42,298 nt of DNA from Nitrospira sp. (GTDB lineage: Bacteria; UBA10199; SBBF01): contig SBBF01000034.1 of assembly GCA_005240075.1 (NCBI GenBank), positions 1 through 42,298 on the forward strand. Reading direction: 5' to 3'. The position numbers were made by a program, and so were the translations under genes. Positions 1 to 8,619 of the stretch are shown here, piece by piece (position 1 is the first letter of the stretch; each line of letters begins with the position of its first letter). The notes beneath the pieces are model-generated. The model was given only the letters and a program-made list of their open reading frames with translations. It searched no databases and was not told the DNA's origin.

Positions 1-278
1 ATGGGGTTCTCCCCCTTTCCCGCGTTATCAAAATTATGGGAAAAATAAACTTAAAACTCCCCCAAATCGGTTTTAAAACAATGGTTCAGCTCCTCTGGTC
101 TCTGGATATGGCGCCGGCCCCCGCCTCCCACGTTAATTTTTTGCGTTATCTCTGCGTGGCTGACGGTGCCAAAGCCAAAAAAATACTGGGGTTTGTCCCC
201 CGTTTTTCAACCAAGGAGGCATTGCTCAGCTTTGTGGGGGCGGAACGGTTGAGAGAAATCAATCTGATTGAGGCGTAA
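1..278 (+). CDS. C-terminal end of an NAD-dependent epimerase/SDR-type protein (partial)
   Basis: The reading frame is open from the window edge (frame starting at base 3), so the start lies upstream. The last residues contain a segment of the form AKKILGFVPRFSTKEAL, which resembles the C-terminal substrate-binding tail of extended short-chain dehydrogenases/nucleotide-sugar epimerases, where an LG-x-x-P-x-x-S/T-x-x-E-A pattern is usual. The stop codon is followed directly by the ATG of the acyltransferase gene, so the two are co-transcribed and probably work on the same envelope lipid or glycan. The Rossmann domain is not in the window, so the family call rests on the tail alone. Confidence 0.55.
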   Translation, partial: GVLPLSRVIKIMGKINLKLPQIGFKTMVQLLWSLDMAPAPASHVNFLRYLCVADGAKAKKILGFVPRFSTKEALLSFVGAERLREINLIEA

Positions 279-1487
279 ATGATACCAAACGATCCCAACA
301 ACGTGTTGCCGCTTCGTCAATCAAAGAGAGATGTGCGATCAGACAAAAAAGAAACGACTGAATCGTCCGACTTCGCCGAGTTGGCCAAAAAACTGGAAGA
401 CCGGATTAACAATATTGAAACACAGGTGAAAGGGGCGTTCGAACTGCTGGAGCGGGACATTCAAAAAATCCTCAAAGAAAAACCGGTCAAAACCGACGAG
501 AAACTTTTAAGAACAGAACTGGAACAGCTCTCTCAAAACCTGGAAAGCCGTCTTAGCAAAACCTTGTCTCAGTTGACCAACAAGGGAGAGACAAACAAAA
601 AGGAAAAAGAGGCGATTGAATTTATCAAACGGTTAACCACCCAGGTGGTCAAGGTGCTTTCGTTTGACTTTTACAAAAGCGTTATGGGAAGGCTGGGACA
701 GGCGGAATACGAGGAGGAAATCGATCCCTTTGGAATGGATCGGCATTTGGTCGAAAAAATGCGCCCGCTGTTTGATTTTCTCTATCACAAATATTGGAAA
801 GTGACCACAACCGGCATCGATCATATTCCCAACGACGGGAGGGGACTCATTGTCGCCAATCATTCCGGAACGGTTCCGTATGACGGCGCGATGATCAAAA
901 CCGCCATTTTAAACGAACATTCCAAACGGCATGACGCCCGCTTTTTGGTGGAGGATTTTGTCTATCACATGCCGATGCTGGGGACCCTCATGTATCGAAT
1001 CGGTGGAGTACGAGCCTGCCAGGAAAATGCGGAGCGACTTTTAAATGCCGGCCACCTGGTTGTTGTTTTTCCCGAAGGGGTCAAGGGAATCGGCAAATAT
1101 TATTCGGAACGCTACAAACTCCAACGTTTTGGCCGGGGGGGATTTGTCAAACTCTGCATAAAAACACAAACCCCCCTGATACCGGTAGCTGTCGTGGGGG
1201 CTGAGGAAATTCATCCGATTCTTTTCAAATCCAACATCCTGGCCAAAACAATCGGGGTTCCCTATATTCCGATCACCCCCACCTTCCCCTGGCTGGGACT
1301 TTTGGGATGCCTTCCCCTTCCGACAAAATGGAGCATCCATTTCGGCGAACCGACCACTTTTTCCAATTTGGGCCCCGAAGCCCTACAGGATGAATTGCTG
1401 ATTCACAAACTGTCTGAAAAAATCCGTCAGAAAATCCAGTCGATGATTTTTGAATTGTTGAAAAAAAGAAGCTCCGTGTGGGCTTAA
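279..1487 (+). CDS. PlsC-family lysophospholipid/glycerol acyltransferase with coiled-coil N-terminus
   Basis: This 402-residue protein has a charged, Lys/Glu/Leu-rich coiled-coil-like region at about residues 25-120, followed by a PlsC-type acyltransferase domain at about 160-390. The catalytic histidine motif reads NHSGTVPYDGAM near residue 193, a longer-spaced version of the classical H-x4-D, and the FPEG motif occurs near residue 264. Such enzymes move an acyl chain from acyl-CoA or acyl-ACP to a glycerolipid at the inner face of the membrane. The start directly abuts the stop of the SDR-type gene, which supports this ATG. The coiled coil is an addition to the usual roughly 250-residue enzyme. 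The exact acceptor cannot be deduced. Confidence 0.82.
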   Translation: MIPNDPNNVLPLRQSKRDVRSDKKETTESSDFAELAKKLEDRINNIETQVKGAFELLERDIQKILKEKPVKTDEKLLRTELEQLSQNLESRLSKTLSQLTNKGETNKKEKEAIEFIKRLTTQVVKVLSFDFYKSVMGRLGQAEYEEEIDPFGMDRHLVEKMRPLFDFLYHKYWKVTTTGIDHIPNDGRGLIVANHSGTVPYDGAMIKTAILNEHSKRHDARFLVEDFVYHMPMLGTLMYRIGGVRACQENAERLLNAGHLVVVFPEGVKGIGKYYSERYKLQRFGRGGFVKLCIKTQTPLIPVAVVGAEEIHPILFKSNILAKTIGVPYIPITPTFPWLGLLGCLPLPTKWSIHFGEPTTFSNLGPEALQDELLIHKLSEKIRQKIQSMIFELLKKRSSVWA

Positions 1488-1503
1488 TGAACAAGATTTC
1501 AGA

Positions 1504-1548
1504 TTTTCCGTTTGACGGAAATACGGATTTTGTATTATCATAACTTAT
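1504..1548 (+). promoter_or_regulatory. Hairpin and possible sigma-70 promoter before the toxin-antitoxin pair
   Basis: A perfect 7-bp hairpin (TTTCCGT, loop TTG, ACGGAAA) lies at 1505-1521. The same bases contain TTGACG (1512-1517), which could be a -35 box for TATTAT (1533-1538, 15-bp spacer) or TATCAT (1536-1541, 18-bp spacer). A start site downstream of either would be very close to the ATG at 1553, which has no Shine-Dalgarno sequence, so a leaderless or nearly leaderless mRNA is possible. The hairpin could be an operator for the AbrB-like antitoxin. This is tentative. Confidence 0.3.
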
Positions 1549-1552
1549 ATCT

Positions 1553-1852
1553 ATGGCCTCTCAGTTAAAAGCTATCTATTTGGGAAAGCGAAACCAGATA
1601 ACCCTTCCCAAAGAGTTTGTGCCGTCTCATACCGCTTTTTTCGAATGTCAAAAAAAAGCGTCCGGTGAAATCGTTCTTCTCCCCCAGGTTGCTATCCCTG
1701 CCTCCCAGGCCTATTTCTGGACCGCTCGCTGGCAAAAGGGGGAACGGGAAGCTTCAAAACAGATTCGTGCTGGTCGATTGATTAAGACAAAATCGGTCAA
1801 ACATCTTACAGCCTTGATGGATCGCAAACGAAAGAAAATGGTTTCATCGTGA
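1553..1852 (+). CDS. AbrB/MazE-like antitoxin (swapped-hairpin DNA-binding protein)
   Basis: This is a 99-residue protein whose N-terminal half has the AbrB/SpoVT pattern: a short strand, then KRNQITLPKEF, then a hydrophobic strand ending in EIVLLP. In this superfamily that hairpin dimerises and binds DNA. The basic C-terminal half (rich in Lys and Arg) would contact the toxin. Its stop overlaps the GTG start of the next gene in a GTGA tetramer, the usual coupling of antitoxin and toxin genes. Its probable role is to neutralise the RelE-like toxin and repress the operon. No ribosome-binding site is visible before the ATG. Confidence 0.65.
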   Translation: MASQLKAIYLGKRNQITLPKEFVPSHTAFFECQKKASGEIVLLPQVAIPASQAYFWTARWQKGEREASKQIRAGRLIKTKSVKHLTALMDRKRKKMVSS

Positions 1853-2136
1853 TATGTTCCCTGAGACCAACCCCCTATTTTCTTGAACAGGCCACCAAGC
1901 TTCCATTGCCGGCCTACCAGACTCTTCAAGTCAAACTCCATTTTTTAGCTGAAAACCCCAGACATCCTTCTCTCCATACTCACGAAGTCAAGGGGGCCTA
2001 TGGAAATTTTGGGGGAAAGGTTTATGAGGCCTATGTAACCAAGAAGTACCGGTTAACATGGGAATATGGTAGGGAAGATCGAACCATTATCCTCCGTAAT
2101 GTTGACAATCACGATGAATGCCTGAAAAAGGCATAA
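1849..2136 (+). CDS. RelE/YafQ-like mRNA-interferase toxin
   Basis: This 95-residue protein has the size and pattern of the RelE/ParE superfamily: an N-terminal helix region, a central basic stretch (YVTKKYRLTWEY) and a C-terminal strand ending in ILRNVDNHDE, like the xxxGxHDEVY end of YafQ/Txe toxins. Family members cleave mRNA at the ribosome. The GTG start at 1849 overlaps the antitoxin stop by four bases, which fixes the start. The pair lies between a lipid gene and the MopE island and looks like a small acquired module. Confidence 0.65.
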   Translation: MICSLRPTPYFLEQATKLPLPAYQTLQVKLHFLAENPRHPSLHTHEVKGAYGNFGGKVYEAYVTKKYRLTWEYGREDRTIILRNVDNHDECLKKA

Positions 2137-2168
2137 AAAAACCCCCACGAAATTTCGTCGCGGGGGTT
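2134..2168 (-). terminator. Rho-independent terminator of the first MopE gene
   Basis: Read on the minus strand, AACCCCC pairs with GGGGGTT, with an inner ACGAAA/TTTCGT stem and a small bulge, followed directly by a run of T. This is a classic intrinsic terminator about 30 bases after the stop of the gene at 2196-3920. On the plus strand the hairpin lacks a following T-run, so it serves the plus-strand toxin gene poorly. Confidence 0.8.
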
Positions 2169-2195
2169 CCACTCCATCTTTGGATTAAGTTTGGA

Positions 2196-3920
2196 TTAAA
2201 CTGTTTTTTTCCGAACAACTCCCATTCCGGCAAGACCAGACAACATCAAGAGAACCAGAAAACTTAAAGTCTGGCTGTCCGGCCGACGGGTGGTCAGATC
2301 ACAGCCACAACCGGCGCTGGCTGATGAGCCCTCGGGTTCACTAATGTCGCAAATCAGAGTTCCATCCAGATACTCTTCCGATTCGGTGGAAACATCGGTT
2401 CCATCGCAATCATCGTCAGTGTCATTATCGCAAATTTCAATTGCTGATGGATTGATTTCTTCCTTCGTATCATCGCAATCGCCGGCATTTTCCGAAAGGC
2501 CGTCGCCGTCGTCATCCACATTTGGCGAACCGCTGCACCCTTCATCGATTTTGAGATCGCAGTCTTGGTCGATCGCATCCGAGGTGCAGGTTGATACATC
2601 GCTGTCGTCGGTGCAGGAACCGCACAATTCACCCGCACCTGGATAGATGGTCGCATCGGTGTCATCGCAGTCGCCGTCTTCCACGGTTACACCGTCATGG
2701 TCGTTGTCGGTCCCGCAACTGGGGCTTAAGGAACAATCGGAATCGTCGCAATCAATACCCCCATCCCCATCATCGTCCAAAAGATCGTCGCAATCGTTTT
2801 CCGAAACAGGACAGGCATCGGTATTCGCATCACAATCGGAATCCTCACAATCGGTATATCCATCACCATCGTTATCGGTATCGTCATCACAAATCGTTTC
2901 GGTTGTAGTCGCCGCACAAGCACTGTCAGCGGCGCAATCATCGGTGTCGTCGCAATCGGTGTATCCATCGCCATCGTTGTCCAGAGTGTCCGAACAATAA
3001 CCGACTTCCGTGTCGCTGGTGCAAAAATCGGTTGGATCGGTGGCACCGTCGCAGTTGTTGTCGATCCCATCGTCGCAAACCTCAGTAATGCTGGGGTTAA
3101 TATCGACGTTGCTATCATCACAATCGCCGCCGTACGAGGCATAACCAGAGGGTAAAGCACAATCGGTCGTGGTATTGTCATCCAGACCATAACCATCTCC
3201 ATCGGCATCCAGGTAATAGGTGATCGTCGTTAAACCTTCATCAATTGAGCCATCGCAGTCGTTGTCCAGGCCGTCACAAATTTCCAGGTTATCGCAATCA
3301 TCATCCGGTTCGCCGTCTTTTCCACCTTCTACGTCACTTTCAATGGTCACATCGCCAGCGTTTTTTCGGCAATCACTCCAAAAATCCTCTTCCGAAATAC
3401 CGTTTAGTTTGATGGTTAAATTTCTGAAATAGACATCGTATGTTCCCTCTTCACATTCAAAGGGATTGGTGCCTGAATCAAGCCCGGAAGCATCAATCAC
3501 CACATTTCCATAATCCCCAGCCGTTGCGAGCGCCTCAAGATAATCGGCCTCATAGGTCACATCATCCGTACTGGCAATGTCACCTGACCAATTTCCAATG
3601 ACCAGCGTCTTTTTTGCATTGCTCAGAGTGAGAGCGCTTCTGAGAATAATCTCATTCACATCATTCGCGTAACCAGCCTCTTCCGTTGCAAAGATTATCA
3701 CCTGATCAAAATAATCATCATCCCCCGGATCAGAATCAGGAGGGGTGCAGTTGGAACCGGCATCGTTGCTGTAAACTTTACTGATTTTGTATCGAAGACT
3801 CCCGCCATTGGAGCTTGAATCAGATTGAGTGGTGACCAAACAATAGCCAGCCAAAGACTCCGCTATTCCAGCAAACAGCAAGAGTGTCATAACGGTCAGA
3901 GTAAAAATATGTTTTTTCAT
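2196..3920 (-). CDS. MopE-repeat secreted/surface protein with MYXO-CTERM-like tail (copy 1)
   Basis: This 574-residue exported protein begins with a signal peptide (about residues 1-24, MKKHIFTLTVMTLLLFAG). A roughly 190-residue N-terminal domain follows, opening with a GSLRYKI motif similar to the CSLREA-type start of beta-helix surface proteins. The rest consists of at least six Asp/Cys-rich MopE-type repeats of the kind DxDGDGYxxxxxDCDD...ICDDxxDNDCDG, which are thought to bind calcium or other metals. The end has GCGC, a hydrophobic segment and RKK, the layout of MYXO-CTERM sorting tails. The start has a good ribosome-binding site (GGGAG, about 7 bases away). A promoter-like element lies at 3952-3978. 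It is a paralogue of its upstream neighbour. Confidence 0.85.
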   Translation of the reverse strand: MKKHIFTLTVMTLLLFAGIAESLAGYCLVTTQSDSSSNGGSLRYKISKVYSNDAGSNCTPPDSDPGDDDYFDQVIIFATEEAGYANDVNEIILRSALTLSNAKKTLVIGNWSGDIASTDDVTYEADYLEALATAGDYGNVVIDASGLDSGTNPFECEEGTYDVYFRNLTIKLNGISEEDFWSDCRKNAGDVTIESDVEGGKDGEPDDDCDNLEICDGLDNDCDGSIDEGLTTITYYLDADGDGYGLDDNTTTDCALPSGYASYGGDCDDSNVDINPSITEVCDDGIDNNCDGATDPTDFCTSDTEVGYCSDTLDNDGDGYTDCDDTDDCAADSACAATTTETICDDDTDNDGDGYTDCEDSDCDANTDACPVSENDCDDLLDDDGDGGIDCDDSDCSLSPSCGTDNDHDGVTVEDGDCDDTDATIYPGAGELCGSCTDDSDVSTCTSDAIDQDCDLKIDEGCSGSPNVDDDGDGLSENAGDCDDTKEEINPSAIEICDNDTDDDCDGTDVSTESEEYLDGTLICDISEPEGSSASAGCGCDLTTRRPDSQTLSFLVLLMLSGLAGMGVVRKKTV

Positions 3921-3951
3921 TTTATTCTCCCTATTCCCCTTTCTTTAACCT

Positions 3952-3978
3952 TTATCGGCCAAACCAAAAAAAAGTTGC
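3952..3978 (-). promoter_or_regulatory. Regulon promoter element P1 (sigma-28/ECF-like)
   Basis: On the minus strand this reads GCAACTTT, 11 bp, GCCGATAA. It is an exact match to the window's shared element in both half-sites and in spacing. The predicted transcription start is near 3945, about 25 bases before the ATG of the first MopE gene. The -35 half overlaps the stop codon of the neighbouring MopE gene, so the element sits at the gene boundary. Confidence 0.75.
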
Positions 3979-5729
3979 TAAAAATCTGTTTGTCTCCTCC
4001 GGACCCTCAACAAAAAAACCAAAGAAATGGCAACTAAGATGTTGAAGATAAAGACATTTTGAGAAGTTTTGTCTTCTCCATCATTCAACGAACAACCGGA
4101 GCCCCCTTCCAGCATAACGTCAAATTCATCCGGAACCTCCGTTTCCTGGCAGGTGATGGTATCTTCTCCGTCAATGACGTCGTCACAGTTGTTGTCGGTG
4201 CCATCCTCGCAAAGCTCAGTCGCCTCCGGACTGATGGAATCGTTGGAGTCGTCGCAGTCACCGCTGTTATCGGTATAGCCATCCGGCTGATCGCAAGCCT
4301 GGGCCGTGGAAGAATCGCTCCCGTAACCGTCTTCATCGGAGTCAATATACCAGGTGCTCCCCTCATCCGCGGAACCGTCACAATCGTTGTCCACTCCATC
4401 ACCGCAGGTTTCCGTCGCTTCGGGATTAATGGCAGAATCACCATCGTCGCAATCTTCGTTGTTATCGATATAACCTGAGGGGGTTTCGCAAGCCTCAACC
4501 GCCAGCGAACTATCGGCATCCCCATACCCATCGGCGTCACTATCAGGATAATAGATTGTCGGATCGCAGGCACAATCGTCATCGGCATCATCGGACAGCC
4601 CATCACAATCGTTGTCGGCACCGTCATCGCATAGTTCGGCCTCACCGGGGTTGACAGCGGAATCCGCATCATCACAATCCCCACCGGTTGTTACATAGTC
4701 GTCCGGCTGGGCGCACTCTGTGACCGCGGCCGATTCGTCCCCATAACCATCGCCGTCATTGTCGGCATAATAGGTCGACTCGGTCAGGTCTTCATCTGTT
4801 TGACCATCGCAATCATCATCCTTGTCGTTGCAGGTTTCAGTTGCACCGGGGTTGACTGACGCATCGTTGTCATCACAGTCCCCTTCGTCAGTCGTATAGC
4901 CATCGCCGTCGTTGTCTTCTTCTTCCCCATCTTTAGTGTCACTTGTTTGATCAGAGCCATCACAGTCCTGATCAATCCCATCATCAAGAATTTCATCAGC
5001 TCCGGGATAAATACTGGCATCTTCATCATCACAATCCTGGTCATCCACATAGCCATCCTGATCGTTGTCACAATGAGCTGAAGGATCATCAAGCAAATCA
5101 TCCGTTGTTCCCACCACATCGCCATAACAGACATAATTGTCACCGGCATCGTACAGACAATCGATAAAAAGATCGGTTTTGGAAAGGGCGTTTGTTTGAA
5201 CCACCAGATGACGAAAATAAACGTTGCTGCTCCCATCACAGGTAAAGGGATTCTCCCCGCTTGACAGATTGGATTTTCCGTCGATTAAAACCCGTCCATA
5301 ATCGCCGGCCGCATTGATCGCTGTGACATAGGCGCTGTTGGCGGTGTAATCATCGTAAGCGACCGAAGTGGTATCGGCCACAACATCCGGCGCCCAGTTT
5401 CCAATCACAATATTTTTAGAGCTATTTTGAAATTCAATCGGATTATTCAACTCAATGGCATTTACATTGTTGGCATAGCCAGCCTCCGAGGTGGCAAAAA
5501 TGACCACCTGTTCAAAAAAATCGTCATCTCCGGCGCTACTCCCGGAAGAAGGGGGGGTGCAATTGGAACCGCTGCCGGTATGATTGTAGGTTGTTTCTAT
5601 CTTATAACGAAGACTTCCACCATTAGAACCGCTGTCCGATTCGGTCGTTACCAAACAATAACCGGCCAGTGCCTCCAGACTGGCCGTTAATGAGAAACCA
5701 AGAACTGTGAATAACAAAAATCTTTTCAT
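3978..5729 (-). CDS. MopE-repeat secreted/surface protein with hydrophobic, Arg-rich C-terminal tail (copy 2)
   Basis: This is a paralogue of the protein at 2196-3920. A signal peptide (MKRFLLFTVLGFSLTASLEALA) is followed by the same GSLRYKI-type N-terminal domain and then five clear MopE repeats (DNDGDGY...DCDDxDxxxxPxAxExCxDxxDNDCDG). The tail has one Cys, a transmembrane segment and RVRRR, a sorting or anchoring tail. I place the start at 5729 because AAGGGA is well spaced from it; the ATG at 5738 (586 residues) lies inside that ribosome-binding site. Repeats of this type are often found in calcium-binding surface or adhesion proteins, though the actual ligand is not shown here. It is driven by element P2. 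Confidence 0.85.
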   Translation of the reverse strand: MKRFLLFTVLGFSLTASLEALAGYCLVTTESDSGSNGGSLRYKIETTYNHTGSGSNCTPPSSGSSAGDDDFFEQVVIFATSEAGYANNVNAIELNNPIEFQNSSKNIVIGNWAPDVVADTTSVAYDDYTANSAYVTAINAAGDYGRVLIDGKSNLSSGENPFTCDGSSNVYFRHLVVQTNALSKTDLFIDCLYDAGDNYVCYGDVVGTTDDLLDDPSAHCDNDQDGYVDDQDCDDEDASIYPGADEILDDGIDQDCDGSDQTSDTKDGEEEDNDGDGYTTDEGDCDDNDASVNPGATETCNDKDDDCDGQTDEDLTESTYYADNDGDGYGDESAAVTECAQPDDYVTTGGDCDDADSAVNPGEAELCDDGADNDCDGLSDDADDDCACDPTIYYPDSDADGYGDADSSLAVEACETPSGYIDNNEDCDDGDSAINPEATETCGDGVDNDCDGSADEGSTWYIDSDEDGYGSDSSTAQACDQPDGYTDNSGDCDDSNDSISPEATELCEDGTDNNCDDVIDGEDTITCQETEVPDEFDVMLEGGSGCSLNDGEDKTSQNVFIFNILVAISLVFLLRVRRRQTDF

Positions 5730-5751
5730 ATAATCCATCCCTTCATACCGG

Positions 5752-5778
5752 TTATCGGCCGATCTCCAAAAAAGTTGC
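5752..5778 (-). promoter_or_regulatory. Regulon promoter element P2 (sigma-28/ECF-like)
   Basis: The minus strand carries GCAACTTT, 11 bp, GCCGATAA. The predicted start is near 5745, giving a leader of only about 16 bases before the ATG at 5729. It is arranged back to back with element P3 in a 250-bp divergent spacer. Confidence 0.75.
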
Positions 5779-5894
5779 TAAAAATTTCTGATGAAGCGAT
5801 TTTTTTGTAAAGTGGAATGGGGAGACCGGGATGTGGGTTTTTTATAAAAAAGTGTAATAATTACAATAACGTAAAATAAAAAATGCTTTCGGAA

Positions 5895-5921
5895 GCAACT
5901 TTTATGATTTTCTGCCGATAA
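5895..5921 (+). promoter_or_regulatory. Regulon promoter element P3 (sigma-28/ECF-like)
   Basis: The plus strand carries GCAACTTT (5895-5902), an 11-bp spacer and GCCGATAA (5914-5921). It serves the POTRA/barrel gene at 5993. The rest of the 5739-5992 spacer is AT-rich with no gene visible. Confidence 0.75.
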
Positions 5922-5992
5922 TTAAGTGAGAGGAGTTACGGGGACAAAAAGGAGACTAAAGGTTAAACCGGGGTGGAAAACTGGGAGATCTT

Positions 5993-8458
5993 ATGTCTCG
6001 AATTGAAATTAATGGCAAGCGTTACGAGATTCTGGAAACTCCAGAAATCAATCCCGCCACAGGAAAAACGGAAGCTCAGTACGCCCCCATCACCGTTTCA
6101 TCCCCTGACGGCATCACCGGATTAGATATTCAAACCCATGACAGACCCTTTGAAGACGAAGTCTTTTTAAAAGTCGCCGGAAAATATGGCATAGCCCGCT
6201 TTGCCGCTTCCACCGATTTTCCAAAGCTCCCCCCCCATGCCGAAATGATCTTTGTCGACGATAAAAACCAGCAATGGGGAGGAACCGTCGAATATATCAA
6301 TGATGAATCAGAAGACGCTCAATACAAAGCAAGTCTTACTATCGATTTCGGCTATAATACAAACGGAAACTGGACTCCTGTGTCACGCGGATCCGAGGAT
6401 TTGACCAAAATTCGTCGGTTTGTCGCCAAATCGCTCGCCATTCAGGATGGGGTGATTTCAGCAGATGACTATGAAGGTTTCGAGTATGCAATGAATGGGG
6501 TTCTGATGTCACTGGGGAACAAATCATCTCTGGTGATCGGACCGGAAATCGAATTTGACGAGCATAAAGAATTCACTATCCGCTTTAAGATCTCCCCCCA
6601 AGCCAAAAAAATAGAGCCTGAAATTCGCTATGCCTCTCCCAGCGGTGTCGACATGCCCCAATTGATAAAAACCCAGCTTTCGGAGGAAATCGGTGCCTGC
6701 TTTAAGGAACCGGCCTCCTACAACAATCTCGTCAAGGGACTGGCTAAAGTTCGCAAAGAATTTGGAAAAAAAGACTCCTCCTACCTCGTTCAGGTCTGGG
6801 ATCAATCGATGGGGGGAGAGAGTCCGCTAACCCCTGTTTTCAAGCCGGATGGAACGCTGGTCATTCCCGTCAACGTCAAACCCAATTTTAAATCGATGAC
6901 CGTTCATATCCAAAAGTGCAACAACAATGGTGATCCGATCGATGAATTTTCGGTCAATCCAGCCAGCCTGGGAATCAAGCTTCATTATCCGCTCAACGAA
7001 AAAAATTTAGCGCGGAACGCCAAGCTGATTGAGGACTATTACGCCGATCAGCGTTACGTGGTTCAACCGGGCACCAAACAATTTGCAACAGAGGCCAATT
7101 CCGCCCCCATGGTCATTCGGATCATTCCCGCCCCTCAAGAACAGGATATTACTTTTGTCCGGAACGTCGGTCCTGAATTGGACAAAGCGGTTAAAATGTT
7201 TGACGACCCCCAGCATGATTATATCACCAACGCGGCGATCAAAAAGGGATCGGAAGAGTTAACCGCCTGGTACCGAGACAAGGGGTACATCCTTGAAAGT
7301 GATCTGCAGATGACATTTAAAGAAGGAAGACTCACCGTCACCTGCGAGGCGCTTAAACTTGATTCGTTTCAGATTGTGGGAAACGACCCGGAAACCCGGA
7401 AATGGTTGGAAGAAGGAATGAGGGAAGAAATACTAAAGGAATTTCCGACAAAGAAGGGGGATTATATTAATGCCAACGATTTCCAGGAAGCTCTCGCCCA
7501 AATTAAAGCCCGATTTCCCCTAAATATTAACTACGCCGGTCCATCAACCGATCCATCCACCAGCCAGATCATCACCAATGCCGACGGCGAAACCGTTATG
7601 GTTCTGAATCTCTCCCTGATCGGCAATCACGAATTAAAATGGGAAGTGGGAGCCGAAAATACCGGCATGAAAGCAAGTGTGGGTTACACACACACGTCAG
7701 ATAATGGGGTTATTTTCAGCGGTGGGCCTAAAGTAAGCGGCGTTCCCAGTTATACGGAGTTTGGCGCCAACGCCACGTTGGCCAAACCCTGGTTCAACGA
7801 TTCCGGCGCCACCGCCGATGGGCATGGAGGGGTCAGCTGGCTCCCCTGGTTTAATGATTACAATAGCCAATCGGTCGGCGTTGGAATGGCTCAACCGATC
7901 GGCAATCCAAACTCCCCCTGGTCTTTTATTTATGGGATTGATTTTGAACGGATCGCCAGTGAAATCCAAAAACCTGATTTCTGGCTGAAGCCTGGCGCTG
8001 GAATTCGCTACTCCAAAAACGGCTGGATTTTTGAAATCAAGGCAGGGCCCCGTGTGAGCATCAATGGCCATGTATATGCTGAGCTCTCCATCAAGGTCAG
8101 TAAAAAACAATATCTCGGCAAAAAGAAGATGGTTTATTTAAAAGCACAAGCGGAGGCGGTATTGCGCGCAGGGCATAATCCTCAGGACATTACTTCCCTT
8201 TCCATGACCAACCTGGGGCCGTTTCAGGCCTATTTCAAGGCGAAGATGGGGATTCTCTGTCACCTTTTCCCCCTCAATAAACGTCAGGGAAACCCAATGG
8301 GGGAACTGGCTATTGGTCTGGGAGTTGGCTTTACTACCCACAGCATGATCAGCGGCGTCCCCGAAGGGATTGCCGGCATTATGATCGAAGGGCCAATCGA
8401 AGTTTTGGGGGGCGTTGCGGTCAATCCGGTGCTGGGAGTGACTGGGTCGGTGATGTAA
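5993..8458 (+). CDS. POTRA plus beta-barrel-like protein lacking a signal peptide
   Basis: This is an 821-residue protein. The N-terminal half (about 1-385) is of unknown type. At about 390-455 and 456-520 are two POTRA-like units: the first contains AWYRDKGYI, typical of Omp85/BamA POTRA domains, and the second starts LDSFQIVGND. From about 545 to the end, alternating polar and hydrophobic Gly/aromatic-rich strands suggest an Omp85-like barrel. The N-terminus (MSRIEINGKRYEILETPEI) is hydrophilic, and no signal peptide can be added by an upstream start, because the GGGAG ribosome-binding site and the promoter (P3) are just before this ATG. A POTRA-barrel protein without a Sec signal is odd. 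It may be exported by another route, be assembled intracellularly, or only mimic the fold. Confidence 0.6.
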   Translation: MSRIEINGKRYEILETPEINPATGKTEAQYAPITVSSPDGITGLDIQTHDRPFEDEVFLKVAGKYGIARFAASTDFPKLPPHAEMIFVDDKNQQWGGTVEYINDESEDAQYKASLTIDFGYNTNGNWTPVSRGSEDLTKIRRFVAKSLAIQDGVISADDYEGFEYAMNGVLMSLGNKSSLVIGPEIEFDEHKEFTIRFKISPQAKKIEPEIRYASPSGVDMPQLIKTQLSEEIGACFKEPASYNNLVKGLAKVRKEFGKKDSSYLVQVWDQSMGGESPLTPVFKPDGTLVIPVNVKPNFKSMTVHIQKCNNNGDPIDEFSVNPASLGIKLHYPLNEKNLARNAKLIEDYYADQRYVVQPGTKQFATEANSAPMVIRIIPAPQEQDITFVRNVGPELDKAVKMFDDPQHDYITNAAIKKGSEELTAWYRDKGYILESDLQMTFKEGRLTVTCEALKLDSFQIVGNDPETRKWLEEGMREEILKEFPTKKGDYINANDFQEALAQIKARFPLNINYAGPSTDPSTSQIITNADGETVMVLNLSLIGNHELKWEVGAENTGMKASVGYTHTSDNGVIFSGGPKVSGVPSYTEFGANATLAKPWFNDSGATADGHGGVSWLPWFNDYNSQSVGVGMAQPIGNPNSPWSFIYGIDFERIASEIQKPDFWLKPGAGIRYSKNGWIFEIKAGPRVSINGHVYAELSIKVSKKQYLGKKKMVYLKAQAEAVLRAGHNPQDITSLSMTNLGPFQAYFKAKMGILCHLFPLNKRQGNPMGELAIGLGVGFTTHSMISGVPEGIAGIMIEGPIEVLGGVAVNPVLGVTGSVM

Positions 8459-8470
8459 TTATTTCTAAAC

Positions 8471-8581
8471 TCATCTATATCCCCTCCCTATTATAATCCC
8501 CTCCACCGACAGATCTTCATCGATATCCGGCCAGTGGATTCCTGTTCCCAGACCAAGTTGGCTGTGCGATTTGTAATCGTT
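8471..8581 (-). pseudogene. DUF2442 C-terminal remnant
   Basis: In the minus frame ending at the TGA at 8471-8473, the segment GTGIHWPDIDEDLSVEGI can be read, which matches the conserved end of DUF2442 proteins (GIHWPxxDEDLSxEGL). No N-terminal half or start is present upstream; the frame instead runs into the protease gene at 8620. It is a decayed fragment of a DUF2442 gene. Bases 8459-8620 hold nothing else that I recognise. Confidence 0.6.
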
Positions 8582-8619
8582 CTTGCGGGATAAAAAATGA
8601 AATTGGGAACCGCGGGGGA

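Noticed and set aside
2290-3432. Long plus-strand reading frames inside the MopE genes
   Set aside because: They arise from the Asp/Cys-rich codon repeats of the minus-strand genes and give Ser/Gln- or His/Arg-rich low-complexity proteins with no start signal.
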